A DNA stretch of 46,841 nucleotides. Source: JAQUQI01 sp041650035 (lineage in GTDB: Bacteria; Omnitrophota; Gorgyraeia; JABMRG01). The position numbers and the translations under genes were made by a program. The stretch lies in the NCBI GenBank assembly GCA_041650035.1, contig JBAZLY010000008.1, positions 1-46,841 of the forward strand, written 5' to 3'. Below, piece after piece: positions 41,943 to 46,841 of the stretch; position 1 is the stretch's first letter, and each line of letters starts with the position of its first letter. The notes below the pieces were generated by a model that had not been told where the DNA came from, ran no database searches, and saw nothing but the letters and a program-made list of their open reading frames with translations.

Positions 41943-43100
41943 TCAATGAAATACCTCTTTTATCTTGTTCATAAAGGAATTAATGCCAGGCGTTGACCTG
42001 CCGCCAAGAGCGTCAAATTCCTTCAATAATTCCTTCTGCCTGACAGAGAGCCTTGCCGGCACATCAATAGTAACCTTTACAAGTTGGTCCCCCTTGCCGT
42101 AACCATGAACATCTACAATACCCTTTTCGCGCAGTCTAAACATTTTTCCCGGCTGTGTACCGGCAGGTATCTTCATCTTAACATTACCATATAAAGTCGG
42201 GACATCCACATCATCTCCTAATGCCGCCTGGGAAAAGCTGACAGGAAGTTCGCATATCACATTATTTCCGTCGCGTTTATATAAAGGGTGTTTTTTTACA
42301 TAGATTAGTATATAAAGATCGCCGCGGCCGCCGCCCCTGGTCCCTGCCTCTCCTTCACCGTGAACCCTGACCTTTGTACCCGTATCAACACCTGCCGGTA
42401 TATTAACGTCTATCTTTCTCTCCTGCTTTATCCTGCCTGTGCCGCGGCACTCGATGCATGGAGATGATATTATCTCTCCCTCACCCCGGCAATGAGGGCA
42501 TGTCCTTGCTATGCTTAAAAAACCTGACTGGCTTCTTATCTGTCCGCTGCCACCGCAGTGAGAACAGCGTGATTTACCGGTGCCGGGTTTAGCTCCATGG
42601 CCTTTGCAGGCGAGGCATGTCTCGTACCTGGGAAGTTTTATCTTTTTCTCAACACCAAAAGCGGCCTCCGCAAACTCTATCTCCATACTCATCTCAAGGT
42701 CATTTCCGCGCCTCGGACCCTGCCTGCGCCTCGTGGAAGACTGTTCGCCAAAGATACCGTCAAATATATCGCCGAAAACGCCCCCACCGGAACCGCTAAA
42801 GCCGCCCATAAAATCGCGGAACACCTCCTCCGCATGCTCCATATTGCCCGGGCCGGACCCAAATCCGTTCTGGAAAGCGCTATGGCCATACTGATCATAC
42901 TGCGCCTTTTTCTTAGAGTCGCTTAAGACCTCATAGGCCTCCGTGGCCTCTTTGAATTTCTCGGATGCCTGTTTCTTTTCGGGCTCCTGCACCCTATCGG
43001 GATGATATTTGAGAGCAAGCTTTCTATACGCCTTCTTTATATCATCCTCGCCAGCGCCGCGGGCGACACCGAGTATTTCATAGTAATCACGTTTTGACAC
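41943..43100 (-). CDS. dnaJ: DnaJ (Hsp40) co-chaperone
   Basis: 385 residues. J-domain with HPD at 33-35, a G/F-rich linker (FGSGPGNMEHAEEVF), four CxxCxGxG repeats (CLACKGHG, CSHCGGSG, CPHCRGEG, CIECRGTG) that bind two zinc ions, and the C-terminal substrate domain. It delivers unfolded proteins to DnaK and stimulates ATP hydrolysis. Starts with GTG at 43100, 27 bases from dnaK. Standard type I DnaJ. Confidence 0.98.
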   Translation of the reverse strand: MSKRDYYEILGVARGAGEDDIKKAYRKLALKYHPDRVQEPEKKQASEKFKEATEAYEVLSDSKKKAQYDQYGHSAFQNGFGSGPGNMEHAEEVFRDFMGGFSGSGGGVFGDIFDGIFGEQSSTRRRQGPRRGNDLEMSMEIEFAEAAFGVEKKIKLPRYETCLACKGHGAKPGTGKSRCSHCGGSGQIRSQSGFLSIARTCPHCRGEGEIISSPCIECRGTGRIKQERKIDVNIPAGVDTGTKVRVHGEGEAGTRGGGRGDLYILIYVKKHPLYKRDGNNVICELPVSFSQAALGDDVDVPTLYGNVKMKIPAGTQPGKMFRLREKGIVDVHGYGKGDQLVKVTIDVPARLSVRQKELLKEFDALGGRSTPGINSFMNKIKEVFH

Positions 43101-43127
43101 TATAAGACCCTTAACCCTTCTTTTGCT

Positions 43128-45041
43128 TTAATTACCTTTATCTTCTTTATATTCGGCGTCAACCACATCGTCCTTGCCGGATGACGAGTTATCATCCGAG
43201 CGGGCATCATTTTTTCCGGCATCCGCGCCATCCTGGGGGCCTGCCTGCGCGCCCGGTTGCTGCTGCTTGGCAGCCTGCGCCTTATAGATCTCCTCGGCGA
43301 GTTTATGGGATGATTTGGAAAGCTCATCCATTGAACTTTTGATAGCCTCCGCGTTATCTGACTTTAACTTTTCCTTTAGGTCATTTATATTGGACTCTAT
43401 AGCCTGTTTCTCGGCGTCAGAGACCTTATCGCCATAATCCTTCAGCGCCTTTTCTGTTGAATAGATAAGGGTATCCGCCTGGTTCTTTACCTCTACAACC
43501 TCTTTCCTCTTTTTATCCTCATCGGCAAAGCGCTCGGCATCCTTCACCATCTTCTCTATCTCTTCCTCGCTAAGCTTCTTTGGAGCCGATATCCTGATGG
43601 ACTGTTCCTTGCCGGTGCCAAGGTCCTTAGCGCCCACATGGACTATGCCGTTCTGATCTATATCAAATGAGACCTCTATCTGCGGTATACCTCTTGGGGC
43701 CGGGGGTATCCCTACCAGGTCAAACCTGCCAAGCTCAACATTGTCATTTGCCATCTGCCGTTCGCCCTGAAGAACGCGTATGGTAACCGCCGGCTGGTTA
43801 TCCGATGCCGTAGAAAATGTCTGACTCTTCTTTGTGGGCACCGTGGTATTTCTTTCTATCAATTTCGTGAAGACCTGGCCCAATGTCTCGATACCTAAAG
43901 AAAGCGGAGTCACATCCAGCAAAAGGACGTCCTTGGCATCGCCTTTAATAATAGCCGCCTGCGCCGCCGCGCCTAAAGCCACGCACTCCATAGGGTCAAT
44001 ACCGCGCTCTATCTTTTTGCCGACATAATCCTCCAAGAATTTCTGCACTATCGGCATACGTGTGGGCCCGCCAACCATTATTATCTTGTCTATGTCCCTT
44101 ACTCTTAATTTCGCATCATCTATGGCCTGTTGTAAGGGATGCTTGCACCTATCAATTATCGGAGCTACAAGCTCCTCGAGCCGGGCCCTGTTGATCGTCA
44201 TAGTAAGGTGTTTCGGGCCCGAGGCGTCTGCCGTGATAAAGGGCAGATTGATGTCTGTGGTCAGGGCGCTTGACAATTCAACCTTGGCCTTTTCGGCGGC
44301 CTCGCGCAGCCTCTGCATAGCCATCTTGTCTTTTCTAAGGTCAATACCCGACTGTTTTTTAAAGTCATCTGCTATAAAATCAATGAAGACATTGTCCATA
44401 TCCGTACCGCCAAGCTTGGTATCGCCGCTTGTTGACTTTACCTCGAAAGTAGCCGCCTTGTGTTCATCGTCCCAACCCATATCAAGGATAGTTACATCAA
44501 GAGTGCCTCCACCGAAGTCAAACACCATTATCATCTGTTCCTTACCGGCCTTATCAAGGCCATAGGCAAGGCAGGCGGCCGTGGGCTCATTGATTATCCT
44601 CAATACCTCAAGCCCGGCTATCTTTCCCGCGTCCTTCGTGGCCTGGCGCTGATTATCATTAAAATAGGCCGGCACCGTTATAACCGCCTCTTTTACCTCC
44701 TCACCAAGATAGCTCTCAGCGTCCTGCTTCACCTTCTGCAGGATAAAGGCTGATATCTGCTGGGGCGTATAATTCTTGCCGTACGCATTAAAATGGAAAT
44801 CCTCGCCCATCCTCCTTTTTGCGGCCTGTATAGTGCCTTCGGGATTTACCGACGCCTGTCTTCTGGCGGGCTCACCGACAAGTTTTTGGCCGTCTTTTGT
44901 AAAAGCCACTACCGAGGGAAAGGCCTTACCGCTGGCGACACCGGCGCCTTCGGCCGAAGGTAATATTGTAGGCCTGCCGCCTTCCATTACAGCCGCTGCT
45001 GAATTTGATGTGCCCAAATCAATCCCTATTACTCTTGCCAT
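43128..45041 (-). CDS. dnaK: DnaK (Hsp70) chaperone
   Basis: 637 residues, normal length. VIGIDLGTSNSAAAVMEG is the first nucleotide-binding motif; INEPTAACLAYGLDKAGKE, MVFDFGGGTLDVTILDMG and IMVGGPTRMP are others; the substrate-binding domain begins LLLDVTPLSLGIETLG. The C-terminal tail is low complexity and ends EYKEDKGN. GGAGGG precedes the ATG at 45041. It follows grpE by 73 bases. Confidence 0.99.
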   Translation of the reverse strand: MARVIGIDLGTSNSAAAVMEGGRPTILPSAEGAGVASGKAFPSVVAFTKDGQKLVGEPARRQASVNPEGTIQAAKRRMGEDFHFNAYGKNYTPQQISAFILQKVKQDAESYLGEEVKEAVITVPAYFNDNQRQATKDAGKIAGLEVLRIINEPTAACLAYGLDKAGKEQMIMVFDFGGGTLDVTILDMGWDDEHKAATFEVKSTSGDTKLGGTDMDNVFIDFIADDFKKQSGIDLRKDKMAMQRLREAAEKAKVELSSALTTDINLPFITADASGPKHLTMTINRARLEELVAPIIDRCKHPLQQAIDDAKLRVRDIDKIIMVGGPTRMPIVQKFLEDYVGKKIERGIDPMECVALGAAAQAAIIKGDAKDVLLLDVTPLSLGIETLGQVFTKLIERNTTVPTKKSQTFSTASDNQPAVTIRVLQGERQMANDNVELGRFDLVGIPPAPRGIPQIEVSFDIDQNGIVHVGAKDLGTGKEQSIRISAPKKLSEEEIEKMVKDAERFADEDKKRKEVVEVKNQADTLIYSTEKALKDYGDKVSDAEKQAIESNINDLKEKLKSDNAEAIKSSMDELSKSSHKLAEEIYKAQAAKQQQPGAQAGPQDGADAGKNDARSDDNSSSGKDDVVDAEYKEDKGN

Positions 45042-45114
45042 TTTTTGTCCCTCCTGATTTTTTTTAAAAAAACCCGCCGAGCCTCGCCTGGAAAGGCTGC
45101 CCGTGATCTACCGT
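45042..45114 (-). promoter_or_regulatory. grpE-dnaK intergenic region
   Basis: It holds the ribosome site for dnaK and, on the minus strand, AGCCT-N9-AGGCT followed after a GC-rich stretch by seven T. This looks like a weak, imperfect terminator or attenuator that could lower dnaK relative to the upstream genes, but the stem is short and not next to the T run. No promoter was recognised. Confidence 0.25.
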
Positions 45115-45804
45115 CTAATCCTGCGGGCATTGGCCGTCTTGCGTTTTATTTTTATCCTCTTTGTTCTCTTTATCCTCTTTTTTCTCAATATCTTCGCTAA
45201 GATTTTTTACCTCTTCATCGTTAAGCGCCTGCTGGGGAGCGTCCTGTTGCCTGCCATTTTTGGCCACCTTTACCATGGCAGGCCTTATAACCTTATCGTT
45301 TAGCATATAACCCGGCTGGAACTCCTCTAATATAGCTCCTTCATCGGCATCAGGGGCCTCAACGGCCTCAATGGCATCATGCCTGCCCGGGTCAAATCTC
45401 TCCCCGAGACTGTTTATCCTCTTAAGACCCTTTTCCTCAAGCAGTTTATGAAGCTGTTTGGATATAATGTCAACTCCCTGATGCAGTAATTTAAAATCCT
45501 GTTTACTGTCAGCGGCCTTTATACTGCGCTCAAAATTATCAAGCATGCCGACAAGCTCTATTATAAGCGATTCATTGGCGTATTTTATAAACTCCTGCCT
45601 CTCGCGGGCAGAGCGTTTCCTAAAATTATCAAACTCCGCCTGCAGCCTTAATAATCTGTCCTGGCAGGCATCTTTTTTTGAAAGCTCCTCGCGAAGGACC
45701 TTTATCTCCGCCCCAGCGTCTCCTGTGCCGGAGGCAGAGTCTGCCTGTTCTCTGGGCATTTCTTTTTCCTGCTCTTTGTCTTTATTCTTGTCCTTGAAGA
45801 TCAT
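45115..45804 (-). CDS. grpE: GrpE nucleotide exchange factor
   Basis: 229 residues. An acidic-basic N-terminal stretch, a long coiled coil (DRLLRLQAEFDNFRKRSARE), and the C-terminal domain with RFDPGRHDAIEAV and GYMLNDKVIRPAMVKVAK, the conserved GrpE signature. It releases ADP from DnaK. The highly charged end (EDIEKKEDKENKEDKNK) is longer than usual. Starts at an ATG overlapping the hrcA stop by 4 bases. Confidence 0.97.
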   Translation of the reverse strand: MIFKDKNKDKEQEKEMPREQADSASGTGDAGAEIKVLREELSKKDACQDRLLRLQAEFDNFRKRSARERQEFIKYANESLIIELVGMLDNFERSIKAADSKQDFKLLHQGVDIISKQLHKLLEEKGLKRINSLGERFDPGRHDAIEAVEAPDADEGAILEEFQPGYMLNDKVIRPAMVKVAKNGRQQDAPQQALNDEEVKNLSEDIEKKEDKENKEDKNKTQDGQCPQD

Positions 45805-46829
45805 TTTAATATCCGGCTTAATTTATCCGCTACATAATCAACCACAGAAACAAGCCTGGCATACTCCATGCGTTTTGGTCCTATTATCCCGAGTATACCG
45901 CATGAGGCATCCCCTATGCGGTAACCGCTGGCTATCATACTGCAATCTGAAAATTCATCTCCTAATTCAGAACCTATATATACGCCCGGCGCTTCCTTAT
46001 CGCTTATCCTCTTAAGCAGCGAGAACAAAAAGTCCTTGTCTTCAAGCCGCCTCAAGAGGCTCTTTACCTTTTCCACGTTTTCGAATTCTGGCTGTTCCGT
46101 TATATGAAACCTGCCGTCAAGATATATCCTGTTCTCCTTCACCACCTCAAGCATTATATCAATAATAGCCTTGGCACGGTCCAGCACATAAAAAAAGGAA
46201 TCCCTTTCGGCTATAAGCTTCTGGGCGATTTCCTGCCTGATATCATTCAAGGAGTTCCTGCCCATATATTTATTAATAAAATTAGCTATGCGCGACAGTT
46301 CCTGCGGCGGGATATCCTCATCAAGTGAGGCTACAAAATCTTTCGTAACCCCCAATGATGTGATAAGAACGACCAATATCTCATTGGCATTAAGCTTTAT
46401 CAGCTCTATATGCTTAAAAGGGCTATTTTGCAAAAATGGCAGAAACACAACACCCGCCTGATTTGTTATTGATGATAAGATACCCGATGTCTTGTCAAGA
46501 AGGCTGTTGAGCTCACTTATCCTGGCCTCAAACTCCTTGTCCACAAGCCTCTTTTCTTCTTCAGTAAGCAGAGACGCCCTCATAAGCCTGTCAATATAAT
46601 GTCTGTAACCTTTCTCGGTTGGCATCCTGCCGGCCGATGTGTGCGGGTGCGTTATGAGGCCCTGTTCCTCAAGATCACTCATGACATTCCTGACACTGGC
46701 AGGACTTAGGCTCATACGCAGTTTTTTACTTATGGCCCTGGAGGCTATGGGCTCGGCCGTGTTAATATAGGTATCAATAATCATACCCAATATCTTGTCT
46801 CTTCTGGTATTAACATCTTTCTGCGCCAT
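45801..46829 (-). CDS. hrcA: HrcA heat-inducible transcription repressor
   Basis: 342 residues, complete. An N-terminal winged helix (YINTAEPIASRAISKKL, SASVRNVMSDLEEQGLI) and HTSAGRMPTEKGYRHYID are typical, with the later GAF-like and dimer domains. It represses the class I heat-shock genes by binding the CIRCE element; the only upstream bases in the window (46830-46841) hold a GAGG ribosome site, so a CIRCE would lie beyond the edge. Start at ATG 46829. Confidence 0.97.
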   Translation of the reverse strand: MAQKDVNTRRDKILGMIIDTYINTAEPIASRAISKKLRMSLSPASVRNVMSDLEEQGLITHPHTSAGRMPTEKGYRHYIDRLMRASLLTEEEKRLVDKEFEARISELNSLLDKTSGILSSITNQAGVVFLPFLQNSPFKHIELIKLNANEILVVLITSLGVTKDFVASLDEDIPPQELSRIANFINKYMGRNSLNDIRQEIAQKLIAERDSFFYVLDRAKAIIDIMLEVVKENRIYLDGRFHITEQPEFENVEKVKSLLRRLEDKDFLFSLLKRISDKEAPGVYIGSELGDEFSDCSMIASGYRIGDASCGILGIIGPKRMEYARLVSVVDYVADKLSRILK

Positions 46830-46841
46830 CTCATAACCTCA

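Noticed and set aside
44062..44565. 167-residue open frame on the plus strand
   Set aside because: Shadow of dnaK, whose conserved codons explain it.
45042..45114. Strong rho-independent terminator between grpE and dnaK
   Set aside because: The stem is 5 bp, has a large loop and is separated from the T run by several bases; kept only as a weak attenuator candidate.
46830..46841. CIRCE element expected before hrcA
   Set aside because: Only 12 bases upstream are inside the window and none match; it may lie outside.

Overview
All genes in this window lie on the minus strand, so it reads from right to left. Gene density is very high, neighbouring genes often overlap by 4 bases (ATGA), and there is no tRNA, rRNA, transposase or CRISPR. 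The chaperone order hrcA-grpE-dnaK-dnaJ, the FmdB / VanZ / DUF1015 neighbours, the abundance of B12-type radical SAM proteins and an EPS-associated MarR regulator suggest an uncultivated Gram-negative-type bacterium. Omnitrophota (PVC group) is my best guess, but it rests on gene content and gene style, not on a marker gene.

Right part (about 39.97-46.84 kb) is housekeeping: hrcA, grpE, dnaK and dnaJ form a class I heat-shock operon, followed by a small FmdB-type zinc ribbon protein, a VanZ-like membrane protein and a DUF1015 protein.

Middle right (about 36.1-39.9 kb): a sigma70-like promoter with an extended -10 starts a three-gene unit of two extended SDR epimerases and a fused oxidoreductase / hexapeptide acyltransferase / zinc ribbon protein (WbpB-WbpD-like).

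Left of 36.1 kb: a second sigma70-like promoter with a perfect TATAAT box and an overlapping perfect palindrome precedes a run of 35 co-directional genes that continues past the left edge. The largest gap in this run is 91 bases. It begins with a phosphonate module: PEP mutase fused to a cytidylyltransferase, a split phosphonopyruvate decarboxylase and an iron-type alcohol dehydrogenase. Next come an EPS-associated MarR regulator and a nonulosonic acid (pseudaminic acid-like) pathway: PseB, PseC, a radical SAM protein, a CMP-sugar synthetase, a NeuB-type synthase, an epimerase-GNAT-methyltransferase triple fusion and PseG. The rest is a surface-glycan toolkit: methyltransferases, a WbqC protein, a second cytidylyltransferase, two large unrecognised putative glycan enzymes, a HAD/cyclase/hydroxyacid dehydrogenase trio, an ABC exporter, a PIG-L deacetylase, a CDP-alcohol phosphotransferase, a small-molecule kinase, an RmlD-like reductase, a GT2 glycosyltransferase, three consecutive B12-radical SAM proteins, a DegT aminotransferase and an epimerase cut by the window edge.

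Taken together the window looks like a large locus for an exopolysaccharide, O-antigen or surface glycolipid that carries a nonulosonic acid and probably a phosphonate group (2-hydroxyethylphosphonate is the likely product). The most unusual points are the phosphonate module placed at the head of the nonulosonic acid operon, the triple fusion protein, the mix of PseB/PseC/PseG with a NeuB/LegI-type synthase, a CDP-alcohol phosphotransferase lacking the last Asp of its signature, and five B12-type radical SAM proteins of unknown reaction.
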